DNA of 64,000 nt from JBQQPY01 sp052258065 (GCA_052258065.1 JBQQPY010000002.1:124001-188000); one strand, 5' to 3'; numbered from the stretch's first letter, positions 30,407-39,541 are shown. A program made the numbers and translations. Notes: a model not told the origin generated them from the letters alone.

Positions 30407-30976
30407 ATGGCAAAAATAGGCTATATGAGGGTGTCAAAAAATGACCAAAACACCGATTTACAGCGAAAATCACTCATTTGTACAAATTGTGAGCATATTT
30501 TTGAGGATAAAATCAGCGGAAAAACAGATCAGAGACCCGGATTAAAACGCGCACTAAATGCACTGAAATCGGGTGACACCTTAGTCGTCTGGAAGCTGGA
30601 TAGACTGGGTCGCAGCATTAAACATTTGATTACTTTAATATCTAAACTGGAAGATGAAGGTATTCATTTTCATAGCTTAACGGATGCTATTGATACCTCT
30701 ACGTCCGCTGGCCGTTTTTTCTTTCATGTGATGAGTGCGTTGGCACAGATGGAGCGAGAACTGATTATTGAGCGTACTCAGGCAAGTTTGGCAGCAGCGA
30801 GAAGTAGGGGGCGTATTGGCGGCAGACCTCAGTCGCTATCTTTTGCACAGCAACAGGAAGCTCAAAAATTATTGGCGAATGGTCATAGCAGAAAACAGCT
30901 TGCATTACTGTATGGCGTTTCATTGATCAGCATCTACAAATATTGTCCCGTTGATCGTATAACTCAAGCAGATTAA
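30407..30976 (+). CDS. Site-specific DNA invertase (Gin/Hin/Pin family)
   Basis: A serine recombinase that would flip DNA between gix/hix-type sites, helped by Fis. From ATG at 30,407 the 189-residue frame reads MAKIGYMRVSKNDQNTDLQR with the catalytic serine in RVS. GDTLVVWKLDRLGRSIKHL lies near residue 60 with conserved DRLGR, then SLTDAIDTSTSAGRFFFHVM and MERELIIERTQASLAAAR. A C-terminal helix-turn-helix (RKQLALLYGVSLISIYKY) sits near 165-182. Length and motifs match Pin/Gin. An earlier in-frame ATG at 30,356 is less likely because relatives start at M(x)IGY.RVS. It is the only phage gene in this prophage without a defect. Confidence 0.92.
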   Translation: MAKIGYMRVSKNDQNTDLQRKSLICTNCEHIFEDKISGKTDQRPGLKRALNALKSGDTLVVWKLDRLGRSIKHLITLISKLEDEGIHFHSLTDAIDTSTSAGRFFFHVMSALAQMERELIIERTQASLAAARSRGRIGGRPQSLSFAQQQEAQKLLANGHSRKQLALLYGVSLISIYKYCPVDRITQAD

Positions 30977-31080
30977 AGTGCCTCTGATGAAAAATGACAG
31001 TGTAATTTCGTTGCACTGATGGAAAGCCTGCCATTTATCGCATGTTTTGGCTTCAAATATCGTACGCCGCATCACGATGA

Positions 31081-32080
31081 TTTTGAATCGAAAGTGCGAC
31101 GATTGATAGATAAGAAGTTAGACTCTCTCCAAGCCCTGCGTGGTGTTACGGCGCTGTTGGTGCTTGTATTTCACTACCGTTTTTACCTTCGCAGAAATAA
31201 TGTGAGTGGCTCTAGCATAGAGGATGCACTATTTTTCTGGGGAAGAATTAGCGTTGATATATTCTTTAACAATTAGTGGGTTTATCATGGTTTGTACTAG
31301 ACACCACTATCAGTGGGGTTTCATATCTTCGCGACGATTTCTAATAAATCGCTGTACGAATTATACCCATCTACTATTTTAGATTACTCGTTGCCTTCCT
31401 CTTAGGTGGCGCTATGAGTACTTCTATCACCCAGAGAAAATACAAAACTTAATTAGCGCACTTACTTTTACAATCTATAAGATAGACGCTATGCCTCATT
31501 ACATTAACGATGGCGGGATATACAGCATTCGCTGGACTTTTAATTATAAGGCTTATTTTTATCTTGTTTTCACTCTGTGCCTGCTGATCAGACATCAGCT
31601 GATAGCTTTTTATGCTGGGGCGCGCTGGCAACGCGGATCATCCCTTTTGGTGGGCTCGGTCCTAACATTTGGCGCGCAATGCACCCCGGCTCAGAACCCT
31701 CTCTATGGCCTTCTGTCAAACCCTGTTTTCCTTGAGTTTTTGATTAGTGCGATGGTCGGATATTTACATATATGGATGAAAAAACGCATCATGTTAATGT
31801 CTCTTCCATTAGTTTATACTGTGCTCTCAGCTATGATCCTGATATATATTATTTTATTTTTATATATCAATAATATTAGAGCATTAAACATTAACAGCAC
31901 CCTTGTCATGAGTGGATTTGCTCTTACTTTAACACTGGCGGAGACATACTTTCAAAGATCATTCTTGGCGCACTTATTTATTTAGGCAACATTTCTTTTT
32001 CTCTTTACCTCCTGCATAATCCTGTTGGCATCGCAGTAATGGGACGTGTTGAACCCTCTACTACAGGTGCTTTGAATCGA
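31081..32080 (+). pseudogene. Acyltransferase-3 (OafA/O-acetylase type) pseudogene
   Basis: These membrane enzymes acetylate surface sugars and often travel with phages as lysogenic-conversion genes. The pieces are KKLDSLQALRGVTALLVLVF, HYRFYLRR and FFWGRISVDIFF. Near 31,265 a one-base change shifts frame to TISGFIMV. Then come IRWTFNYKAYFYLVFTLCLL, several hydrophobic segments, and GNISFSLYLLHNPVGIAV near 32,000. The H-Y at the end of helix 1 (VFHYR) and the ISGF motif are the family signature. It follows the right inverted-repeat arm. At least two frameshifts are present. A phage origin is inferred from position only. Confidence 0.75.
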
Positions 32081-32149
32081 GATAAAACTTACTGCCGTGA
32101 TCAAGCAACAGCTATATACTCGTTTTCCTTACTTAATAGCCAATATCAA

Positions 32150-32544
32150 CACACCGCAGGTGATACGGGCCTAATTGAACCAGGGAGCAGTACGAATATC
32201 AAGACGCATCAAGTACACGAGATAATGCTTCCAGGCTGTCAACATCACTTTTCCCTGCTCTGTTGCCCGTTTGAGCTTTAAAGCATACTGGAGTGGCCTT
32301 ATGGCTTGATCTGCTTGAGCCATCACTGCCATTTTTCTTTTTTCTGCACTGATGCATCAATTACGCCCCTTGCATCAGGCTTACGGCTTAAGGAACAAAT
32401 AACAACATTACTATCATACATCAATTTTATGGTGTCGGGTTTGAATTCTGCCTAGCATTGATACTAGTCTTCTCCTGAAGTAATATTTTTTCTTCGGGCG
32501 TTTCTAGTTTTTCAAATTGGAAATTTTCCATATTTTTCAGCATC
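32150..32544 (-). pseudogene. Tail-fibre assembly protein (Tfa) pseudogene 2
   Basis: From ATG at 32,544: LKNMENFQFEKLETPEEKIL, then degraded FKPDTIKLMYD, AQADQAIRPLQYALKLKRAT, LTAWKHYLVYLMRLDIRTAP. This is the Tfa C-terminal plan seen in tfa 1 (IIAPLQDA..LAWKKYRVLLNRIDIS.AP). Stops and frameshifts are numerous. It follows fibre variant 3. Confidence 0.65.
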
Positions 32545-32559
32545 ATTGAATGCTCCCAA

Positions 32560-33119
32560 CATTCATCCACTGACCATTAATATTTTTGTCGGGGCGTCGG
32601 TAAAGTGTATCGATATAATAATCGTAATTGAAATTTCTTGCACCCGTTAAAACATAACCGTCCTGATCGTTATATTCATGCCATTCCATGCAGCTACACT
32701 TTCCAAACCAGCTAATCTGATATCATGCACAAATGCGCCGTTAACATAATCCCAAGTGGCTCGACTATTGACACTGTTATTCACCCAGCCGCTTAAACAT
32801 CTACCCTAGACTGCTCCGAGGCTATTGCCATCCTCTTGATAGGCCTCTCCTGCGGCTGAAGTGCTTAGGGGAAGGGAATAAAATGCCTGTTTTTATTGAA
32901 TACCAATCTCCGCTGCCGTCATTGCCATTGTTTAAACGAATGCCATCGCCACCCTTGTCTTTTTAGAGCCAGATGTGAATGCTACCCTCTTGATTATGAA
33001 AACCCAGATGCTTGCATCTATCCCCTTGCAGTAAGAGTTTAGCACCCTGTAAAATAATGTCGCCCTTGACGGTGTCGCCGGTACGTTTATACAGCGTATT
33101 TTTTTGCACAATCTACCTT
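32560..33119 (-). pseudogene. Tail-fibre variant 3, C-terminal cassette
   Basis: It starts in crossover site 3 (NLGLTEKVDCAK). An A7 run at 33,099-33,105 (A6 in variant 2) shifts the frame before NTLYKRTGDTVKGDIILQGA. It continues KLLLQGDRCKHLGFHNQEGS, DGIRLNNGNDGSGDWYSI and later WDYVNGAFVHDIRL-like residues. This is the variant currently next to the fibre constant region, but it is broken by frameshifts. Confidence 0.7.
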
Positions 33120-33145
33120 TTCGGTTAAACCAAGGTTCTTCAGGA
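33120..33145 (-). promoter_or_regulatory. Invertase crossover site 3 (gix/hix-like)
   Basis: TTCGGTTAAACCAAGGTTCT with the flanking bases CAGGA-like. Core CCAAGG and flanks resemble sites 1 and 2, with two mismatches in the right half (GGTTCTTC rather than GGTTTTCT). Same orientation as site 2 and opposite to site 1. It marks the boundary between fibre constant and variable parts. Confidence 0.65.
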
Positions 33146-33393
33146 ATTAATTTTTATCGGGAATGTCAGCGCTATTTTCATTTTTGCCAGTTTTTAGCTC
33201 AACAGTTACGTCACGCTTTCGGAAAATTTCGGGTGATTCCTGTGATAGCTTGCGCTAGCTTGTTCAGCCTATCTAAATCTGATGGCGCATTGTCGACAGA
33301 TGGGTGGGCCGTTCTGATGTCTTCACTGGTCTGGATGCCCCTTGATATCCAGTGACCCGTTAATCTTCGCGCCACCGTTTCCGGAGAGTCCAC
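33146..33393 (-). pseudogene. Tail-fibre constant-region remnant
   Basis: The minus-strand frame SRGIQTSEDIRTAHPSVDNA, then PSDLDRLNKLAQAITG, resembles fibre N-terminal segments of the LD.LNELA.AI type. It is followed in other frames by NENSADIP and the NLGL crossover segment. It overlaps the end of the gpV frame, and genes for W, J and I are absent between them, so a deletion has fused the baseplate and fibre genes. Confidence 0.5.
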
Positions 33394-33882
33394 CCTGATA
33401 AGACAGTCGCTTTTGCACCGTCAGGTTGCCGGTCGAGAGAGTATCAGGCGCATCGAGCGTGAGCAGTTTGCTCGCTTTCACGGTCGAATTTTTCGTTTGG
33501 ATATGCACAGTGTCCTGGGTGGTCAGTATCAGGGTCTGGAGGGTGCCGGCGACGGCCATCACATGGGTTTTGCGGTCATACTCAACAAAAGCGCCATCGG
33601 CAAAGTCGACCAGGCATTTATCACGTGACGCAACAGCCGGTCGGTCGACCTGTGAATAGACCGCGCCGAACACCACACTATCATCGCTATAGGGGTTAAG
33701 TAACAGTTTAACCTGCTCGCCGATATCCGGCTGCCAGTAATCCTTTTTATTCTGGGTGTTACGCTGCAGCAGCTCAAGCCAGACGGTACGCAGATTATCC
33801 AGCTCCAGCAAACGAACGCGTACCCGCACCGTTTTCTCATCCACCGCACTACCGTGCCGGTGGTAAATTTGATACCGCTCAT
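33323..33882 (-). pseudogene. Phage baseplate assembly protein V pseudogene
   Basis: gpV forms the central tail spike. The natural start is ATG at 33,882 (MSGIKFTTGTVVR). One extra base near 33,845 then moves the remainder (VDEKTVRVRVRLLELDNLRT, LLQRNTQNKKDYWQPDIGEQ, DRPAVASRDKCLVDFADGAF) out of frame. The oligosaccharide/OB-type spike domain of P2, BcepMu and Mu relatives is recognisable through MAVAGTLQTLILTTQDTVH and GGAKINGSLDIKG. It follows the gpD remnant on the same strand, the usual tail order. Confidence 0.75.
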
Positions 33883-33894
33883 CGTTTTTTCTCC

Positions 33895-34248
33895 TGTGCA
33901 ACCGGCGTTTCTTTTTCCACCATGTTAATGCTGCCGTCGGCTTTTTTGCCGATGACCATTAACTTCTGTGGGTTGCTGGTCTTGCTTTTTATGCGGATTG
34001 GCAATCGGCTCCTGACCTAACTCCAGTTCGCAGGTATAGCCGCTTTTCCTGTTAAAATTGTGCCGTACTGAGGTGACGAGCCACACACTGGACCGGCGAC
34101 CGAAGTCTGACAGTTACGCCGTGATACCCGTCTTGAGCCTGGTTTAACCCGGCAAGCTGAGATTTTCCGTGCGCTGGTATTCATTATGTCGGTTAAGCCC
34201 AGCACACAGCTTGCTCGCTGCTTCATCGCGGGTACGTGCCCATTTTGC
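33895..34248 (-). pseudogene. Phage late-control protein D (tail hub) remnant
   Basis: The minus strand in mixed frames shows TRDEAASKLCAGLNRHNEYQ, LSDFGRRSSVWLVTSVRHNF and NRKSGYTCELELGQEPIAN. This resembles the C-terminal end of gpD-type tail hub proteins (W.V..V.H......Y.T.LELE). Stops are present. It is cut at 34,248, where thiB begins on the opposite strand. Confidence 0.5.
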
Positions 34249-35035
34249 ACACCGCTTGCGTCTAGAAGGAAAAAACAGCCGGGCGGACATCGTGCTGGGT
34301 CTGGATAACAACCTTCTGCAGGCGGCGCACGATACCGGCCTCTTTGCCCCTCATCAGGTCAATACCGAAGTACTTACACTACCAGGCGGCTGGCATGACA
34401 ACACTTTTTTCCCCTACGACTATGGTTATTTCGCGTTTGTCTATGACCAGACTAAACTCAAAAACCCACCCCGCAGCCTGCATGAACTGATAGACAGCCC
34501 GGCATCATTAAAAATCATCTACACAGATCCGCGCACCAGCACCCCGGGGTTAGGACTGCTGCTGTGGGTACAGAAAGTCTATGGCGACAGCGCGCAGGCG
34601 GCCTGGGAAAAGCTGGCCGAGAAAACCATTACCGTGAATAAAAGCTGGAGCGAAGCCTATGGTCTGTTTCTAAAAGGCGAAGCGGACATGGTGCTTAGCT
34701 ATAGCACCTCGCCAGCATATCATATTATCGAAGAGAAGAAAAATCAGTACGTAGCGGCGATCTTTAGCGAAGGACACTACCAGCAGGTCGAAGTAGCCGG
34801 ACAACTCTCAGCCAGCAAACAGTTAGCACTGGCTCATCGCTTTATGCAATTTATCCTCACGCCGGCGTTCCAGCAGGCTATTCCAACGGGCAACTGGATG
34901 TATCCGGTGACAAATACATCGCTACCAGCCGGTTTTAGTTCCCCCGTGCAGCGGATATTGAGTTTTACTCCGCAGCAGGTGGCCGCCGAGCGCGCCGAAT
35001 GGATTAGCCGCTGGCAAGAAGCCGTCAGCCGCTAA
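34249..35035 (+). pseudogene. thiB: Thiamine-binding periplasmic protein, 5'-truncated
   Basis: ThiB (TbpA) captures thiamine for the ThiPQ transporter. Similarity to E. coli ThiB starts sharply at HRLRLEGKNSRADIVLGLDN (E. coli residue about 65) and continues to the stop: FFPYDYGYFAFVYDQTKLKN, TDPRTSTPGLGLLLW, WSEAYGLFLKGEADMVLSYS, AIPTGNWMYPVTN. The first 65 or so residues, including the signal peptide, are missing, and the sequence upstream is phage gpD. An in-frame ATG at 34,169 exists inside the phage part but would give a protein with no signal peptide. The rest of the frame is undamaged, so the truncation is recent or the gene is still co-transcribed. Confidence 0.88.
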
Positions 35036-35156
35036 TGTCCACCCCCGCCGTCGAAGCAGCGCGCGTGAGCAGAGAGATCGCTCGTGGCCGGGTCAATTCA
35101 TCCGGCATAGGCTTCTCGGCAAAAGAACCGCGACCTCCAGAAGCCTTGCCGTCTCG

Positions 35157-36764
35157 ATGGCGCACAGCCGCATCCGCTTTCCCGGGTGGCTATGGCCCGG
35201 CATCGCAACGGCGTCAGTGATTACCATGATTGCTATTGCCGTCTTCAGCGCCTTGTGGCAGCATGCCCCCGCAAACCCTTGGCGATCGCTGCTAGCGGAT
35301 CGCTATCTATGGCATGTAGTCTCCTTCACCTTTATCCAGGCACTGCTATCGGCGCTGTGTTCCACACTACCAGCCGTAGTGCTGGCCCAGGCCCTCTACC
35401 GTCGGCGGTTTCCCGGCCGTACGCTGCTGCTGCGTTTTTGCGGTATGACGCTGGCACTGCCAGTGCTCGTGGGCGTATTTGGGATTATGAGCGTGTTTGG
35501 CCAGCAGGGCTGGCTAGCGCAGCTGTGCCGCGGGCTGCATGTAAAATATGAGTTTTCTCCCTATGGCCTAAGCGGTATTCTCATGGCGCACGTCTTTTTT
35601 AACCTGCCGCTGGCGACGCGATTATTGCTAGAGGCACTGGAGTGCATCCCTGTAGAACAGCGACAACTAGCCGCCCAATTAGGCATGTCCGTCGGACCGT
35701 TTTTTCGCTTAGTTGAATGGCCTTACTTACGCCGTCAGCTATTGCCGGCAGCCGCACTAATTTTCATGTTGTGCTTCGCTAGTTTCGCTACTGTCCTGGC
35801 GCTGGGCGGCGGCCCGCGGGCGACGACGATAGAGTTGGCGATTTATCAAGCCCTCAGCTATGATTTCGATGTCAGCCGAGCCGCCTTGCTGGCGCTTATT
35901 CAAATGCTCTGCTGCCTTGGGTTAATCATGTTGAGCCAGCGCTTAGCCGGAGCGCTGCCGGTAAGCCATAGTCATTACGCTCACTGGCGCGATTGCCAGA
36001 CGGCACAGCACGGGAAAGTATGCGATATCTTGATTATTCTAACCGCACTGCTGTTGCTAGCACCGCCGCTGATAGCGGTGGTGGTTGACGGTCTAAACAG
36101 TGGCCTGCTGAGGGTTTTAACTCAAATTGCGCTATGGCAAGCAGTTTTCACCTCGCTGTCTATAGCACTTTGCGCTGGCCTGCTATGTCTGCTGCTTACC
36201 GGCATGCTGCTGTGGAGCAGCCGCGAATTACGTCTACGCCAGCACGGACTGTGCGCTCAGCTATTGAATCTGATCGGCATGCTGATCCTAACGATGCCCG
36301 GCATTGTACTGGCGACGGGTTTTTGTCTACTGGCAATAGACAACGGCGGACTGCCTGCCTCGCCGGCACTGCTGGTTATTTTGACCAATGCGCTTATGGC
36401 TATTCCCTATGCGCTGAATGTATTAGAAAGTCCAATGCAGGATGTTGCCGAGCGCTACCGTCAACTGTGTCTGGCGTTAGATCTCCGCGGTCTTAACCGG
36501 TTGCGTCTAGTCGAATGGCGCGCGCTGCGACAGCCGGCAGGGCGGACACTGGCTTTTGCTAGTATCTTATCACTAGGGGATTTTAGCATAATTGCCCTCT
36601 TCGGCAGAGAGGATTTCCGTAACTTATCGCTTTACCTTTATCAGCAGATAGGCGCCTACCGCAGCCAGGATGGAGCAGTGACTGCCCTGATATTGCTACT
36701 GCTCTGCCTGCTGCTATTTACTTTGTTTGAAACCTTATCGGGGTCCCATGATAACGCTGGATAA
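35157..36764 (+). CDS. thiP: Thiamine ABC transporter permease
   Basis: ThiP is the inner-membrane permease for thiamine and its phosphates. The 535-residue product (E. coli 536) is a duplicated permease with about twelve hydrophobic segments. HVFFNLPLATRLLLEALECI and the EAA-type loop EQRQLAAQLGMSVGPFFRLV lie in the first half, and NALMAIPYALNVLESPMQDV and SLGDFSIIALFG in the second. ATG at 35,157 matches the E. coli start (RIRFPGWLWPGIA.. versus PLIPGWLIPGL). It overlaps thiQ by 17 bases. No defects are seen. Confidence 0.94.
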   Translation: MAHSRIRFPGWLWPGIATASVITMIAIAVFSALWQHAPANPWRSLLADRYLWHVVSFTFIQALLSALCSTLPAVVLAQALYRRRFPGRTLLLRFCGMTLALPVLVGVFGIMSVFGQQGWLAQLCRGLHVKYEFSPYGLSGILMAHVFFNLPLATRLLLEALECIPVEQRQLAAQLGMSVGPFFRLVEWPYLRRQLLPAAALIFMLCFASFATVLALGGGPRATTIELAIYQALSYDFDVSRAALLALIQMLCCLGLIMLSQRLAGALPVSHSHYAHWRDCQTAQHGKVCDILIILTALLLLAPPLIAVVVDGLNSGLLRVLTQIALWQAVFTSLSIALCAGLLCLLLTGMLLWSSRELRLRQHGLCAQLLNLIGMLILTMPGIVLATGFCLLAIDNGGLPASPALLVILTNALMAIPYALNVLESPMQDVAERYRQLCLALDLRGLNRLRLVEWRALRQPAGRTLAFASILSLGDFSIIALFGREDFRNLSLYLYQQIGAYRSQDGAVTALILLLLCLLLFTLFETLSGSHDNAG

Positions 36765-37446
36765 CATCACTTGGTTCTATCGCGATTTACCCATGCGCTT
36801 CCATCTCCATCTGAACGGCGGAGAAAAGGTGGCGGTACTGGGCCCGAGCGGTGCCGGTAAAAGCACGCTGCTGAACTTAATTGCCGGCTTCCTGACACCA
36901 CACAGCGGCAATCTGTGGCTAGATGGCGTTCTCCATCATCAGACACCGCCGGCACGACGGCCGATATCGATGCTCTTTCAAGAAAACAACCTGTTTATGC
37001 ACTTGACCGTGGCGGAAAATATCGGCATTGGGCTACATCCCGGCTTGCGTTTAACATCCACGCAACGCATCCAATTAAGAGACGCCGCACGGCAGGCCGG
37101 GCTAGAAAAAGTTCTAGACCGGCTTCCGGCGGCAATCTCCGGCGGCCAGCGCCAACGCACTGCTCTAGTCCGCTGTCTAGTGCGCCAAGAGCCAATTCTC
37201 CTGCTTGATGAGCCTTTTTCCGCTCTGGATCCGGCACTGCGTGCGGAGATGATTAGATTGCTTAATGACGTTTGCGCGGCGCGCCACCTCACGCTTTTGA
37301 TGGTATCGCATAATCTAGATGATGCCCTGCGGCTGGCGCCGCGCACCCTATTAGTAGTGGACAGGCGAATATATTATGACGGCTCCACCGCGGCGCTGGC
37401 GAGTCGCGAGTCCCCGGCAGCTTCGATATTGGGTATCAGCCGCTAA
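36748..37446 (+). CDS. thiQ: Thiamine ABC transporter ATP-binding protein
   Basis: ThiQ energises thiamine uptake. From ATG at 36,748 the product is 232 residues, the E. coli length. A longer frame begins at a TTG at 36,727, but MITLDNITWFYRDLPMRF aligns with the E. coli start. Walker A is GPSGAGKST near residue 32, the Q-loop FQENNLF, the signature ISGGQRQRTAL near 130, Walker B ILLLDEPFSALDP near 150, and the switch histidine VSHNLDD. It completes thiBPQ. With ThiB truncated the system may be inactive, or may rely on another binding protein. Confidence 0.94.
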   Translation: MITLDNITWFYRDLPMRFHLHLNGGEKVAVLGPSGAGKSTLLNLIAGFLTPHSGNLWLDGVLHHQTPPARRPISMLFQENNLFMHLTVAENIGIGLHPGLRLTSTQRIQLRDAARQAGLEKVLDRLPAAISGGQRQRTALVRCLVRQEPILLLDEPFSALDPALRAEMIRLLNDVCAARHLTLLMVSHNLDDALRLAPRTLLVVDRRIYYDGSTAALASRESPAASILGISR

Positions 37447-37899
37447 GTGCGTCGCGCGAAACTCGCCGGGAAACAAGTCATGGCACCGTAAACTACGCAT
37501 CCATGTACAGGTCGTGCCGGTAACAACCTGCTCGGGTTAACGAAGGGCTAAAAATGACTTACGAATTATCGACCGTTACAGTCGCAACACATACCACACC
37601 AAGCCTGCACGCAGCGGCATCAGCGGCATCAACGGATACCGCGCACTAGCAATACGATGGGCACTAAGCGTTACAGCGTCTATTCTTAAATAAAATGCGG
37701 AATGATGCATAAAACTATCAGACACTCAATTTGAGTGAAATATCCGTCATTCCGCACCTGATTATTTGTTGTTAAAAACAAGTAAATTATAAATAAATTA
37801 AATAAATATAGATATTGAGATGCTTTTATAAACTATAAAATAAGATTTTTAATCTATCACATTTCAGCAAAATATAGTTTATTTGTTTAATTATTAACT
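37447..37899. other. Intergenic region after thiQ
   Basis: No recognisable gene. A 31-codon frame at 37,553 (MTYELSTVTVATHTTP..) has a plausible start but no family resemblance. The stretch CGTCATTCCGCACCTGATTA near 37,745 recurs in similar form near 46,673, so part of the region is probably old repeat DNA. The right half is very AT-rich. Confidence 0.35.
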
Positions 37900-39260
37900 A
37901 ATGTTTTATATACTTCAATAGAATGTTGCTATCTAATATTGATTAAAGCAATCCATGACCGTAGGGCTAGACATCTTGGTGCAGTGTAATCTAAAGCTCT
38001 CCACCAGAATGAAAATTCTGGCCTTGCCGGATATTGTTGCTTATTAAATCACTGAACCATATCATTCATTTTTGGATACATCGTCGGACTAAAACGCTAT
38101 TATATACAATACTCTGCACATATGCGATTGAATTAATTTTTCCCTATAGCTAAAAGTTTTTACAAGTCAAAAAGCCAATCTGTAAATTTTTTCCCATTAT
38201 ATTTAAATGCCTGATGCATGGCGATGTAGCATGCCTGACTCAGCTCTCGCTAAAAACATCGTGTGTTAGCGGTAGTCTTAGCTTTGCCAAGATGGATAAT
38301 AACTCATCGAATCGCTCGATCTGTAACCACGACGTCGTAAGGCTTCATTTTGCATTTATAAAAGATATTTCACATTAAATATGCAGGTCAGCAGGACCAT
38401 AGCTTTAAACGCTTTCTGCTTTGATTTTGGTGTTTTCTCCTTCATGTCACGGAAACACTCGAAGCTATGTCTGGGCAAATAGCAATCTAAGGCAGATTGA
38501 GATACGGCGGGGTTAAAGAATTCGCATACGACTGCAAACAGGTCGCCCTATTCAGAGAGAAAACGTCTTCTGCAGAGAAACGGCCACTGCTCTCCGAACG
38601 ACAGCGTCGTCTGAAAACGATAAGGAATATGGCTATAATTCTCAACACCATCTTATTTTTTCGTTTTGAAACACTAGTGCGCTACATTTTGACATGAAAT
38701 ACCTTTCATCAATACCAAATAAAACCTCACTACGTTATCTTTTTTTGAGTATAGATCACGCTACTCGATAGGTTTTGTTCGTCTCTATAAAGTCAAGAAC
38801 GCAGCTAATATCGGGCGTTTATTGCTTGATCTTAGTCGAACATATTATCCTATGACTATTCATCAGATAATAATAAATACTTGCAAAGAATTTACAGGTC
38901 ACATTTCGGCCTATAAAAACGCTTAGCCACGAGGAAACATCAATTCGACCGCTTATATGAAGAGCTTGATATAGACCACCGTTTTAGCCTACCGATTGAC
39001 CTGCACGAATAGCATGCTCAAGCGGCTTAATCATCGCATAGAAGATGTATTTTGCAAAGCCAGTATTTCCATGCTGGTGAAGAGGTTAAGATTACACTGT
39101 CCCATATATCTAGCTCTACAATCAGGAATTTTTTTAATCAGTATTAGGCAGTAAAACTCCATTGCAGTCTATGAAATATTATCATAATATCAAATATAAA
39201 TTATTCAAAATAACACTATGACCTTGATAAGTAGAAAAGGTATTTCTCTAGTTAAATTCG
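37900..39260. mobile_element. Head-to-head pair of IS481 remnants
   Basis: 37,900-38,655 is a minus-strand copy (right end ATACTTCAATAGAATGTTGC, N-terminal coding part up to 38,650). 38,684-39,260 is the 3' part of a plus-strand copy starting at the sequence encoding HFDMKYLSSIPN-like residues. The plus copy lacks its 5' half and the two meet directly, a structure expected from recombination between inverted copies. Confidence 0.6.
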
Positions 39261-39427
39261 TTGTAGGAATTATCCTCTCAGATTTAGCGTGGCGAGCGCA
39301 ATCCGTCAGCGGTAGCGTTACGCGTGAAACATATTGGATAAGAAAACGGCGCTTAAACCGCCTTAGCTTGCAATTACCTAAGCCTTAATCAATAATGCTT
39401 CTGACTCGCTTAAAACGCTCCATCAAT

Positions 39428-39541
39428 GGAGGCTTCGCGGGCGCTCTCGCAACACTACCTTGTAAACTCGGTCAGATTCGGAAGGAAGCAGCCGCAGCAA
39501 GCCACGTGTGTGCCGGGATGTCGCTCGCGGGACCTCCACCC
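39428..39541 (+). ncRNA. ffs: 4.5S RNA (signal recognition particle RNA)
   Basis: The RNA scaffold of SRP, partner of Ffh in co-translational membrane targeting. The 114 bases begin GGAGGCTTCGCGGGCGCTCT and end GCGGGACCTCCACCC. The ends pair (GGAGG with CCTCC), and the apical domain GGTCAGATTCGGAAGGAAGC plus AGCCGCAGCAAGCC carries the conserved GGAAG tetraloop region and the asymmetric loop. TGTGCCGGGATG follows as in E. coli. It stands alone among IS debris. Apparent open frames across it are artefacts. Confidence 0.93.

Larger units (their letters stand above)
30310..31080. repeat. Right arm of ~770-base inverted repeat
   Basis: Partner of 28,155-28,925. It contains crossover site 2, the intact invertase gene and 100 bases beyond it, ending at CGTACGCCGCATCA. 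Beyond this point the two flanks differ (an acyltransferase remnant here, repressor-side sequence on the left). Confidence 0.88.

Noticed and set aside
37553..37648. Small protein MTYELSTVTVATHTTP..
   Set aside because: Only 31 codons, with no conservation that I can judge and no T-rich terminator. Could be chance.
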